From contig OX457053.1 of the NCBI GenBank assembly GCA_949752735.1, forward strand, positions 23,769,682 to 23,833,681: a stretch of 64,000 bases of DNA, read 5' to 3'. Positions 44,001 to 55,465 of the stretch are shown piece after piece. This stretch comes from Lumbricus terrestris (lineage: Eukaryota; Annelida; Clitellata; Crassiclitellata; Lumbricidae). Each line of letters opens with the position of its first letter. Positions within the stretch are counted from its first letter, which is position 1. Position numbers and translations under genes: made by a program. The notes under the pieces are model-generated. The model saw only the letters and a list, made by a program, of their open reading frames with translations. It ran no database searches and had not been told where the DNA came from.

Positions 44001-46654
44001 GAAAACATGACGAAATTTTAACTATGTAGGAAACGTTTCAAAATTACATATTATAGATAGGCTGGCTAGGCCTAATGATGACCGGGGATGAATTTCCTCC
44101 TTATCTTTGGTGATTACTGCAAAATTCGACAATAGAATTCGCTTCAAAGCGAATCGGATCACCGTGCCAACAGATATAGATAAAGTGACATATCTTCATT
44201 CTGGGCATATCAAATGACGAAATCTCTTCGGAAATGTGATGCCTGACGTCTCCCGCACAAGCTCACTTAATCTCAAGATGATTGGAAGAGGTAGAATATT
44301 TGGCAAGAAAAAACCAATGGACTATAAACCATCAAGGTTTTCTTGAAAATATGACGAAATTTTGACTATGTAGGAAACGTTTCAAAATTACATATTAGAT
44401 AGGCTGGCTAGGCCTAATGATGACCGGGGATGAATTTCCCCCTTATCTTTGGTGATTACTGCAAAATTCGACAATAGAATTCGCTTCAAAGCGAATCGGA
44501 TAACCGTGCCAACAGGTAGGCCTATAGATAAAGTGACATATCTTCATTCTGGGCATATCAAATGACGAAATCTCTTCGGAAATGTGATGCCTGACGTCTC
44601 CCTCACAGGCTCACTTAATCTCAAGATGATTGGAAGAGGTAGAATATTTGGCAAGAAAAATCCATCAAGGTTTTCTTGAAAATATGACGAAATTTTGACT
44701 ATGTAGGAAACGTTTCAAAATTACATATTAGATAGGCTGGCTATAGGCCTAATGATGACCGGGGATGAATTTCCCCCTTATCTTTGGTGATTACTGCAAA
44801 ATTCGACAATAGAATTCGCTTCAAAGCGAATCGAATCACCGTGCCAACAGGTATAGATAAAGTGACATATCTTCATTCTGGGCATATCAAATGACGAAAT
44901 CTCTTCGGAAATGTGATGCCTGACGTCTCCCTCACAAGCTCACTTTATCTCAAGATGATTGGAAGAGGTAGAATATTTGGCAAGAAAAAACCAATGGACT
45001 AACCATCAAGGTTTTCTTGAAAATATGACGAAATTTTAACTATGTAGGAAACGTTTCAAAATTACATATTATAGATAGGCTGGCTAGGCCTAATGATGAC
45101 CGGGGATGAATTTCCTCCTTATCTTTGGTGATTACTGCAAAATTCGACAATAGAATTCGCTTCAAAGCGAATCGGATCACCGTGCCAACAGGTATAGATA
45201 AAGTGACATATCTTCATTCTGGGCATATCAAATGACGAAATCTCTTCGGAAATGTGATGCCTGACGTCTCCCGCACAAGCTCACTTAATCTCAAGATGAT
45301 TGGAAGAGGTAGAATATTTGGCAAGAAAAAACCAATGGACTAACCATCAAGGTTTTCTTGAAAATATGACGAAATTTTGACTATGTAGGAAACGTTTCAA
45401 AATTACATATTAGATAGGCTGGCTAGGCCTAATGATGACCGGGGATGAATTTCCCCCTTATCTTTGGTGATTACTGCAAAATTCGACAATAGAATTCGCT
45501 TCAAAGCGAATCGAATCACCGTGCCAACAGGTATAGATAAAGTGACATATCTTCATTCTGGGCATATCAAATGACGAAATCTCTTCGGAAATGTGATGCC
45601 TGACGTCTCCCGCACAAGCTCACTTAATCTCAAGATGATTGGAAGAGGTAGAATATTTGGCAAGAATAAACCAATGGACTAACCATCAACGTTTTCTTGA
45701 AAACATGACGAAATTTTAACTATGTAGGAAACGTTTCAAAATTACATATTATAGATAGGCTGGCTAGGCCTAATGATGACCGGGGATGAATTTCCTCCTT
45801 ATCTTTGGTGATTACTGCAAAATTCGACAATAGAATTCGCTTCAAAGCGAATCGGATCACCGTGCCAACAGATATAGATAAAGTGACATATCTTCATTCT
45901 GGGCATATCAAATGACGAAATCTCTTCGGAAATGTGATGCCTGACGTCTCCCGCACAAGCTCACTTAATCTCAAGATGATTGGAAGAGGTAGAATATTTG
46001 GCAAGAACAAACCGATGGACTAACATCAAGGTTTTCTTGAAAATATGACGAAATTTTGACTATGTAGGAAACGTTTCAAAATTACATATTAGATAGGCTG
46101 GCTAGGCCTAATGATGACCGGGGATGGATTTTCCCCTTATCTTTGGTGATTACTGCAAAATTCGACAATAGAATTCGCTTCAAAGCGAATCGAATCACCG
46201 TGCCAACAGGTATAGATAAAGTGACATATCTTCATTCTGGGCATATCAAATGACGAAATCTCTTCGAAAATGTGATGCCTGACGTCTCCCTCACAGGCTC
46301 ACTTAATCTCAAGATGATTGGAAGAGGTAGAATATTTGGCAAGAAAAATCCATTGGAACCATCAAGGTTTTCTTGAAAATATGACGAAATTTTGACTATG
46401 TAGGAAACGTTTCAAAATTACATATTAGATAGGCTGGCTAGGCCTAATGATGACCGGGGATGAATTTCCCCCTTATCTTTGGTGATTACTGCAAAATTCG
46501 ACAATAGAATTCGCTTCAAAGCGAATCGGATCACCGTGCCAACAGGTATAGATAAAGTGACATATCTTCATTCTGGGCATATCAAATGACGAAATCTCTT
46601 CGGAATGTGATGCCTGACGTCTCTCTCACAAGCTCACTTAATCTCAAGATGATT
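32058..46654. repeat. Satellite array, about 43 monomers of about 340 bp
   Basis: Head-to-tail monomers. The ATGACGAAAT landmark recurs at 32073, 32411, 32755, 33094, 33442, 33782, 34119, 34459, 34803, 35142 and so on to 46381 (mean about 340 bp, range 337-348). Monomers are very similar. Length variants come from an AGGCCTAT insertion after CAACAGGT, TATTAGATAGG or TATTATAGATAGG, and ACTAACC or ACTATAAACC. Each carries a perfect hairpin ATTCGCTT-CA-AAGCGAAT. Marker spacing shows a higher-order repeat of 14-15 monomers. 340 bp is about two nucleosomes. Minus-strand 88-90-residue frames in five monomers depend on the 8-bp insertion and are not taken as genes. Confidence 0.97.
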
Positions 46655-46662
46655 GGAAGAGG

Positions 46663-47807
46663 CATGGGCGCCCGCAGAAATTTTTGCAGGGGGGGGCAAA
46701 ATTTTTAAGATGGTCATGGTTAAATTTCTTAGTCGCAAGAGCCTAAAAATTGCAAAGCTGGGAAGTGAGAGCACGGGTATTTTTCAAAGAGGTTTCTCGT
46801 GTGTAGGCCTATGATTTTTCAATATGAATAGTTTTCTTAGTGCGAAGAAATTTATTAAAAATCAAAAATAGAATGCTAAAACGTAGGTTTTTAAGGGGCG
46901 CTATGTATATATGAATGAATGAATAAATAAGTGAAAAACAGGTGTCAATTTTAAAGGGGCGAGTGCCCCATCAAGTTACTTCTATATTAATCATAATTTC
47001 TAAACTTCTAAAGTGCCACTCCAAAGTCAATTGCAGGGCACCAGCTTATTCAGAAGTGCTGCATCGAGTCATCAGGCTGTTCAAAGTGTAGTCAAGAAAG
47101 AGTTCCGAGTTCGGTAGCCAGAGGGTCAGATGTTAATGCAGGTGTCGTTTAGTAAGGTGGAGGATCCCGAGGATCAGAAGAATGGGATATCAATTCTTTT
47201 GAACAGAGGAGACGTTGGTTTTGGGAGAAAATCTCGAGGTGTGATAACCAGAGTCAATTATGCAAGTTTCACTACAGCTTGACCTACCTAAATTCTGTAC
47301 TGGCAGCATGCAAAATGGACAAAATGCAGTCTGACTTAAAGCAGACTTGATTCCATATTATAACGCTGGTGAATATGTAGATCTCTCTGACTTAATTTCA
47401 ATGGGCTGTTGATATATTTCAAATTTGTATCATTCGTGTAATTTTATCGATAATTCATTTTTGTACAGTTGTGAAAAATGGCATTAACCTACAGAGAGAT
47501 TCCAGACAAGTAGGTCATAATCGATAGGAATACTATTTGAATGGGCACCCGCGGGAGGGTTAAAGTCATTGTTACCGTTTTCAGGAGGAGCTTGAAAAAG
47601 GCAAGGCAGAAAATTAAGAGCTTTTTTATTTCTAGAGAGATTTCTATACTTAAATTCTGACTTTCACTTAAGTGTATCATTAGTAACATTAGTATTTCAA
47701 TGGGAAGAAATTTCTTTAACCCCAAAAGTAGTAATTAGAAAAACAGGTTTCAATTTTCCAGGGGGGGGGCAAGTGCCCCCCCTTGCCCCTATGTGCGGGC
47801 GCCCATG
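46663..47807. mobile_element. 1145-bp hAT-type element inserted in a satellite monomer
   Basis: Ends CATGGGCGCCCGCA and TGCGGGCGCCCATG are exact inverted repeats. The satellite sequence GGAAGAGG is duplicated at 46655-46662 and 47808-47815. It is non-autonomous as far as can be seen (longest frame 78 codons). It carries a LINE-tail-like segment at about 46990-47130 and C-rich/G-rich tracts near both ends. Confidence 0.92.
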
Positions 47808-47815
47808 GGAAGAGG

Positions 47816-48110
47816 TAGAATATTTGGCAAGAAAAAACCAATGGACTAACATCAAGGTTTTCTTGAAAATATGACGAAATTTTGACTATGTAGGAAACGT
47901 TTCAAAATTACATATTAGACAAGCTGGCTAGGCCTAATGATGACCGGGGATGAATTTCCATCTTATCTTTGGTGATTACTGCAAAATAAAGTGACATATC
48001 TTCATTCTGGGCATATCAAATGACGAAATCTCTTCGGAAATGTGATGCCTGACGCCTCCCTCACAAGCTCACCTTATCTCAAGATGATTGGAAGAGGTCA
48101 AATTTTCTTA
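47816..48110. repeat. Last satellite monomer, diverged
   Basis: Continues the interrupted monomer and includes one more ATGACGAAAT (47871). It lacks the hairpin segment (a deletion after ACTGCAAAA), as expected for an array edge. Confidence 0.9.
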
Positions 48111-48740
48111 AAGAAAAAAACCAATGGACATTCATGGTTTTTCTCTCACGAAAATTTGACCTCGTACGATCATGAAAATATTGACTGAGCATGCGAGGGA
48201 CATGGCAAGAATCACATTTCTGCAAAGATTTTGCCAGCCTAAGAAGCCGAAGCAGAGATTATACGCACTGTGTTCATAGGAGTTGCCATGGTAACAATCT
48301 TTCTTTTATGGTCGATATCATGCTCTCATTTTGCATTAATCGCTCAGAATAGAAATAAATTCTGCCTGATTCATGTGCAGCTATGTTCTATCTATAAAGC
48401 CTCCAATTTTAAAGAGATTCAGAGTCAACCAAAATTTCATCGGTTTTTTCAAAAATCCTTGATGGTTAGGTTAGTTCATGGTTTTTTCTGACGAAATATT
48501 GACCTTATGCGATCTTGAAAATAATGACTATCCTAAGCATGCGAGGGACATGGCAAGTGTCGCATTTATGGAAAGAATTTGCACCTGAAGAGGCCGGAGC
48601 GGAGATTATATTCATTGTTTTCATAGCAGTTTCCATGGTGACAAGGGGGTTTAGCAGTTGATATCATGCTCTAATTTTGCATTAATCGCCCTCAATACAA
48701 GTAAATTCTGTGTGATTCGTTTGCAGCTGTTCTATTTAAT
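48111..48740. repeat. Right flank repeat, period about 345 bp
   Basis: TTCATGGTTTTTTCTGACG-type units recur at about 48130 and 48475, with AGCATGCGAGGGACATGGCAAG in both. Homologous to 31561-32057, so the satellite sits inside an older tandem repeat. A faint third unit follows to about 48900. Confidence 0.75.
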
Positions 48741-48904
48741 AAAATATAGTACTTAAATGCGATTACAAATCACTGCATATTTCATAATTTTTCATAATTA
48801 GACAACTGTTATGGAGTTTGGAGTTTAAAAAAATAAATTATGACTTCTTGCTACATGAAAATTTTAGACTGAGCATGTGAGACAAACTGTCAAAGAAGCT
48901 TACC

Positions 48905-48975
48905 TTACCTTTTTAGACCTTAGTGCTTCCCGTACAGATCTGCACACTGGGGAACACAGTCTCTCCACTCAAAAG
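48905..48975 (-). mobile_element. LINE C-terminus remnant
   Basis: On the minus strand FEWRDCVPQCADLYGKH stop resembles the fragment at 55655 ([17 protein letters not shown] stop). Short and decayed. Confidence 0.4.
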
Positions 48976-50367
48976 AGGCTAAGAGGTAGCTACAAAGTAT
49001 TTATTCTCGTGGAGGCTTGTGGCAACTTGGTGCATTGAGTAGCTAAGTAAGGTTGGTGAAAGCAAAAGAGAGCACATAACAGTGCAACAGTATAGACAAT
49101 TTTCTCTAAACGTGTAGACAGAAGATACATAATTTGTAATGTAACGACAGAACTTCTTTTCACACAAAACACTGACACCATTAACAACCTAGACACCTTG
49201 CAAATGGAATTTACAATGGCAATCATCACCCGCCCGCATGCTGCCGCAGCCCTGCAAGGTACGATATGTGTATAGGAGTAACCAACTTTCAGATTACTCT
49301 TGTCAAGTACTTTGCAATAAATGTTCACTCTCCAGCGCTACACACACCACCTCCATAAACTATCAAATCAAGTGTCATCGGATATTACATAACAAAATTA
49401 TTATAATTAATTAGGTACAATTAGTGATTACTAACGAGTCCACCGCAAAAGCTCAGGTAGTTCGCACATAATAAGAGCAACTTTTCTTCAAGACTGGTGC
49501 TTCCACAGGGCAAAAAGCTAGCATACGAGCAGGAATTTTAATCGCATAATAATTCGCTTTCATTACTCATTGTCCTTAAAATGAAACATTTAAACATTAA
49601 CAACAATCGGGTATGCTTTCATTGAAACATGGCTTAACAATGCAGTCGCAACATCAAAGCAATTTCCAAACCTCCGACACAGAATTGAAAGACAAACAGA
49701 TAAGCCTGGCACCGCAGTGCCACCTACGAACCGCTAAAGGGAATGTTGATGTAACATCTTGGCAACAGGGGAACAAATGAATACAAGAAACAATTAAAAT
49801 TTTTACAACGAATAGTGAAATGTTTGCAACTTCACAGCAAAGTCAAAACAAAGGACCTCGCATCAGCTGGTCACCAAAAAACGTCTCGAAAATACAGAAA
49901 ACAGACAATAATTACATCAGCGTGAGAAAGAATCTGGGTTAAAATGAAACGTCAACTGATATTGAAAAATAACCAAAATTATCATCAACGATTTACAAAA
50001 CCTCCAGAAATACACATTCAGTATTTAATTCGCATTATATATAATCAGTTTTATTATTAATCAGCTGTTAATTAATACAATAACAATATACACACATAAT
50101 TATAATGTGCGCACATTTAATTAATAATTAATATTGGTCACAAATTGATATTGAGTGAAGATAAAAACAAGTCTTCAGTCAATTATTCATTTAAAGCATA
50201 TCGCTAAAACAATGATTCCGCCCAGCCCAACACAAAAGGACAGATTTCAACCGTCCGTAAAACAAGACAAAGAATAGCCAGAGTCGATGTTTTGGCAAGT
50301 TGTGATAAGTAGTTGCCCAAAGCCAAGAAGCTGTTCTGAAGTTTGTACTGTTGGATTAAATACAAAG

Positions 50368-50370
<3 letters not shown>
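48976..50370. other. AT-rich sequence, no gene recognised
   Basis: A 112-codon minus frame at 48990-49328 has no recognisable motif and is not called. Confidence 0.4.
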
Positions 50371-50423
<53 letters not shown>

Positions 50424-50458
50424 ATATATAAATATATATACATGTAAATATATACACA
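50371..50458. repeat. (TA)n microsatellite
   Basis: Long alternating TA tract with small interruptions. Confidence 0.95.
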
Positions 50459-51594
50459 ATGATGACATATACAATTACACATGCGTTGTTCGTGAATAAA
50501 ACAAACATCGTTTGTATTGGGCAACTTTGACAGCTCGTTGGCAGCAAATCTTATTGCTAAGGCACTGCTGTTTTGAAATTCGAATTGTTTTTTCAACAGA
50601 TTCAACTAAAAATGTATTCGTTTATATCAAAGTTTTAATATTTGTTGCATTAAGAAGCAGAGAAAGTCAGAAAACCGACAAACTCTATAGCGCCACTGTT
50701 ATGACTGTTAAGCAGAATTGGTGCGAGTAAACGAAAAGACAAGTAATTACTCGAATCTTAAACCAAAGAGGCACGGATGGTACTATATACATGTACAGTC
50801 TCTGCTGCTTTGTTTTCTCTGCCTCGTATCGTTCACACAACAGCGACTTCAACGCACAGAGCTTTCAGTTTAGCACAACTGACACTATTGACCATTTTCT
50901 CCACCATGATCAAATGAAATCGCCATCAATTTAAAACTATGATTGATTGCAATTATACTATTTCATCATAAGAGCAAATGATATGGTCCTGGGTCATCAT
51001 TTTATCATGAGCAAATAATATGGTCCTTAGGTCATCACTGTCCAAACTCTAGAACTGTCCTCTTGTGCAATGACAGAAATTTTTATATTTGGCCTGCTTA
51101 AAAATTGCCAACACTATTTGATTTTCTACCTGGCCACTTAAATACTCACAGAATTTCCAGCACAATATCTGCAACAGCTCTCTAAGAGTGCCTAGGCACA
51201 ACAATAGAGATAGGTTTAGCAGGCCAAAATGGTCAACATTGTCCAATCTCCAGTCCGGGCGTTTACGCAAATGATACTAGTTTTCACAGGCCCGTAATGC
51301 CCAGCCGCAATCCATTTCCCAACAAGAGATCGTTCGTTTACCAGACGTTAAACCAAACACCACAGAAAAATCGGCTAACCTTAAATATCAATAAAATGAC
51401 AAAAACAAAATGTATTATGTACAGAACGAACAGCACAAAAAAACCACGAAAAGAAACCGTTCTCGACAAAAACAAAACCAGACAGCCTTTTATCAGAAAA
51501 TAGACCGGATATTTGGCAACCGTAGCTCTCTTTGACCTCCGACGAAGAGGTCGTTCTATCTAGTAACCTTCGACCTTGCACAGGTCAACGTCAT
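50459..51594. other. Region 3' of the RhoGAP gene
   Basis: Presumed 3' untranslated and intergenic DNA. No exon is recognised. Confidence 0.4.
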
Positions 51595-51772
51595 TCACGA
51601 GAAGATGTGCTTGAACTCGATGATCATGAATTCGACGACCTGACCCTGGTAGACCATGCTGGCGGCCAGGTTCATGTCCTTGTTCTTCGCCTCCGGCCAG
51701 AGCAGCGTTGGTCCGAAGACGATCGCAAGCGCCTGCGTGTTCATGCGATTCGATGTCGTGTGACGTATCACG
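51595..51772 (-). CDS. ARHGAP12/15/27-like: RhoGAP gene exon i: last exon and stop
   Basis: Acceptor GATTGCGTTTCAG, 178 nt to TGA at 51597-51595. Reads [20 protein letters not shown], then PTLLWPE and [14 protein letters not shown]. The protein ends at the GAP domain. A (AATC)n run sits in the acceptor's pyrimidine region. Confidence 0.92.
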
Positions 51773-54700
51773 CTGAAACGCAATCAAATCAAATCAAATC
51801 TTGTTTATTCAAAGAGATCAACAAATCAAAAACAGCAGTAAAACAAAAAAATACATGAAAAAAGAGTGTACAGAGAGACGAGGAGCTAATATTATCATCT
51901 AACAGGTGAAAGATCAAAAAAAAGGGCAGCCCAGAAAGGGAGTGATCCTGTCAAACCTGGGCAATCACAACAGGAATTATATTAAGATGGAGGTGACAGA
52001 AGAGTGGGGTAAATATCTAACAATATAGATGAGACGAAAACAGTAAATGAGTTATAGGAGAGAGAGGAGGAGGAGAGATAAAACAGGTCATAAGCAGGGT
52101 GAAAACAGTATACATTAATAGCGAATGACTAAGTAAAGCTAATTCGAATTCTAAAGGAATAAATGAATGTCAAAAGTACTGCAATGTATGTGCTGCTTGT
52201 ACTCGAGTCAAACTCACGAAACGACTCTTGTACAGTAATTACCTAGCTGCAAACTTCTACTATGGTAAAAAGGCAATTGCCAGGTAGATTTTCGTTTGGT
52301 ACCTGCCAGCAGCTGGAAAAGCTAGACTTGGGGTTTCCTATCTTCTGAATTCCCTACCCTTTTCTTCTCCACCTCTGTACGGGACCTTCTAGTTCTTTTT
52401 ATAAACTACTCAAGACTTTCCTTTTTGGCCATGCTTGGTTCGGGATGGCCTCTGAATAGTTCTCTTTAAGGGGTGCTATACAAATTCTGTATACAGACAA
52501 GACAGACAGACAGAAAGACAGACAGACACAGTGACAGACTGATGGATGGACAAACGGATGGGCAGGCAAGCAGACAGACAGGCAGACAGACATACATACA
52601 TACAGACAGATAAATATAGTATTATAGATGGCTACACAGATAGCTACAAAGACAGATAGATAGCTGGATAGACAGACAAAATTTAATGTTTAGACACAAC
52701 AAATACTTAGAAATGTCAACAGACTCGGTTAGGTGTTTGAAAAGTTCTTTCATTGTCTCTCGGTGAATAGTCGGCAATTTTCGAACGATGTCTCGAATCG
52801 CTTTCACCTGACGCTGCCGACCCTGAGCCTCTGCAGAACAGAAAAAGATCGATTCCAATTGACGTGGTTCTGACATGTCAACACAATACAAAGCGCCTTT
52901 CGCAGGGCACACCCACCAATCAATGGCACAAAAAATATGCGGTAGTAGGTCAAATGATCCTTCTGTTCATCGTATAATTCTATTCTTCTTTCTCTCTTCC
53001 CAAAATCTGCCTTTTCTGGCAGGGCCTTCCACACTGGGAGTCTTTATGAGGAGGGCCTTCCACACTGGGAGTCTTTATGAGGAGGGCCTTGCACACTGGG
53101 AGTCTTTATGAACAGTTCGCCATACTGGAGAAGCCTTATAGAATACAGTGAGCAAATTGTATTGTATTGTACATGACCATTTATAAAGCGCTTCTCGCAG
53201 CAAGAGCCTTTCAGAAGCGCTCCCAGTGCGTTCAACCCCGAGAGAAAAGGCAAGTTTTTAGACGAGCGAACGATGAAGAAAGACTACCAGAGAGGATGAC
53301 AGAGCGAACTTGATGACGGAAGCCCATTCCATAGGGAGGGACCAATGCAGGCAAATGAACTGGATTGAGCCATTGCGGCATTCAAGCAGCAATGCCTGTG
53401 TCAATTGTGCCATGCAATCTCACAAGCGTTAAAGTGCCCCAGTATAGCTCTAAACGTAAACTTGTATGGTTACCGCTAGTAAAGGTAAAGATAAGGAGGT
53501 TAGATTACGGATACGGTAAGTCAAGATAAGGAAATGTACAGTACCAAAAAAACCAGCAACCTACAAGTGCATAAAAATGCTAATGGTAGACATGTCAATC
53601 ATCCCATTGATTTAACCCGTATGTAAAAATAATTTAATCATAACCATAAATCTGATTTTTTTAAATTTTCAACAAATGCAGAACAAGTATAAATAATTGC
53701 ACCTGTGAGTTTACTGGTTGAGAAACATTGGAAATGGACAACACAAAAAAGAAGTAAGTCCCAACAACAGTATTCTGAGGTCCAGAAAAGACCCAAGAAT
53801 ATGAATTTCCTACTAAAGAAAACCGGCTTCACTTACTGTAGGCGTCGAGAAATTCTTCAAAGAGTGCAAACGTGAAGAGAGGTTCTGACAGTTCTCGGAA
53901 GAAGAGCTTCAGTGCTCCCGTTACAACATGTACATCCCAGAATGAGCTGTTGAGGTCGTAAAATTCGTCTATGGATATAAAAAAAACAGTTAGTTCTTAA
54001 TTTACTACACAAAAATCCAGTGCTTAATTGGCTACAAGCTGGACTTGGGGTCCCTATCGTCACCTTATGATGAGATCTTTACCTTACAATGCATAATAGT
54101 ACCTCTTCTTTCTTTAGGTTCTCTGCCAAGTGGCAGGTCCGAACGTCCAATGTCTCCATCTTTCACGCTGTTGTGCCATGTCCTTAAGTTCTCTGTAACC
54201 CTTCTCCATCATCCCATCCAGCAGTTTTTGTCTAGGTCTTCCTCTGCACCTTTTCCCCTCCAATCTTCCTTCAATTATTTCTTTCTGCAGTGAGTTTCCT
54301 CGCAGCAAATGTCCTATCCAATTCTTTTGTCTTGTCTTTATATAATAGTACCAGAGGGTTAAAATTTCCGTCAAATCCGTCAATCAAAATTGATTGATGT
54401 CCAAACATTTGATATAGCAGCGCTTAGAAAATGGCCAATAACCACCAAAGCCACCACCAATATAGAAGAGAGAGACACAAACACACGTACTGTTGTCCAC
54501 TACCTGACGCAGTTTCTGCACGTTGGCCATGTTGCCGCCAACTCTGTAGACTCCCTCGACGTCCAGTCCTGTTACAAATTAGAGACAGCATATCAATAAT
54601 ACAGGTGTCAACAAGGTGTAAAAACCGGTTACAGGAACGTATTTATAACAGCTAAAAACAGTGTTTGATTTATTTTTTATTTATTTATTTATCCATTTCT

Positions 54701-55381
54701 ATAGCGCCTCTTCATGCTCTCTACTCAGAGGCGCTCCCGACTACAAAGCGGACACTGCATCGGAGTTCCACGCCGAAGCGCCCAAGCAATTGCGAGTGAA
54801 GGACTTGCTCAAGGTCCTTACGCAGCGACTTAAGGTGAATTCGAACCTTGAACCTTCCGGCTTCAAGGCAACGACGCCACCACTACACCAACGCACCCCA
54901 ATGTATCCACACATCTATCCACCATCAGCATCATCCCTTCTACAAGTACCACCTTCCATTACCACTCTACCACCATCACCAACACCACTATCATATCCCC
55001 ACAATCAACCCGTAGTTCAAAATGAGTGCATGATACCACACATGTAATACAAGATTTAAACAAGGTGTATGCACATTTTAGCAACATAGGAAAGATGATA
55101 ATAATGTGCAATAAACAGAAATAAATAAGGAACACACAGGAATCAGCAATATGGTCAGAAAGTATAAAAAGTATAAAGAAAGTGAACAAAGGTGCAAATG
55201 TGCACTTTTGAACCCACGGTAAGGGGCATCACCACATAACAGTTGCAGTCTATTGCAAACAAAACGAGGACAAATGATGGAGTTTCTTCATCCTAGGACA
55301 TCATCAATATCATCGTCATCAATATCATCATCGTCATCATCGTCATCATCGTCATCAATATCATCATCGTCGTCGTCGCCG

Positions 55382-55414
<33 letters not shown>

Positions 55415-55421
55415 TCATCAA

Positions 55422-55465
<44 letters not shown>

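Noticed and set aside
32058..48110. CRISPR-like array
   Set aside because: Monomers are about 340 bp and contiguous, without short repeats separated by unique spacers; the context is an animal genome.
48990..49328. 112-codon minus-strand frame
   Set aside because: No motif, no splice sites in phase, ordinary AT-rich sequence.
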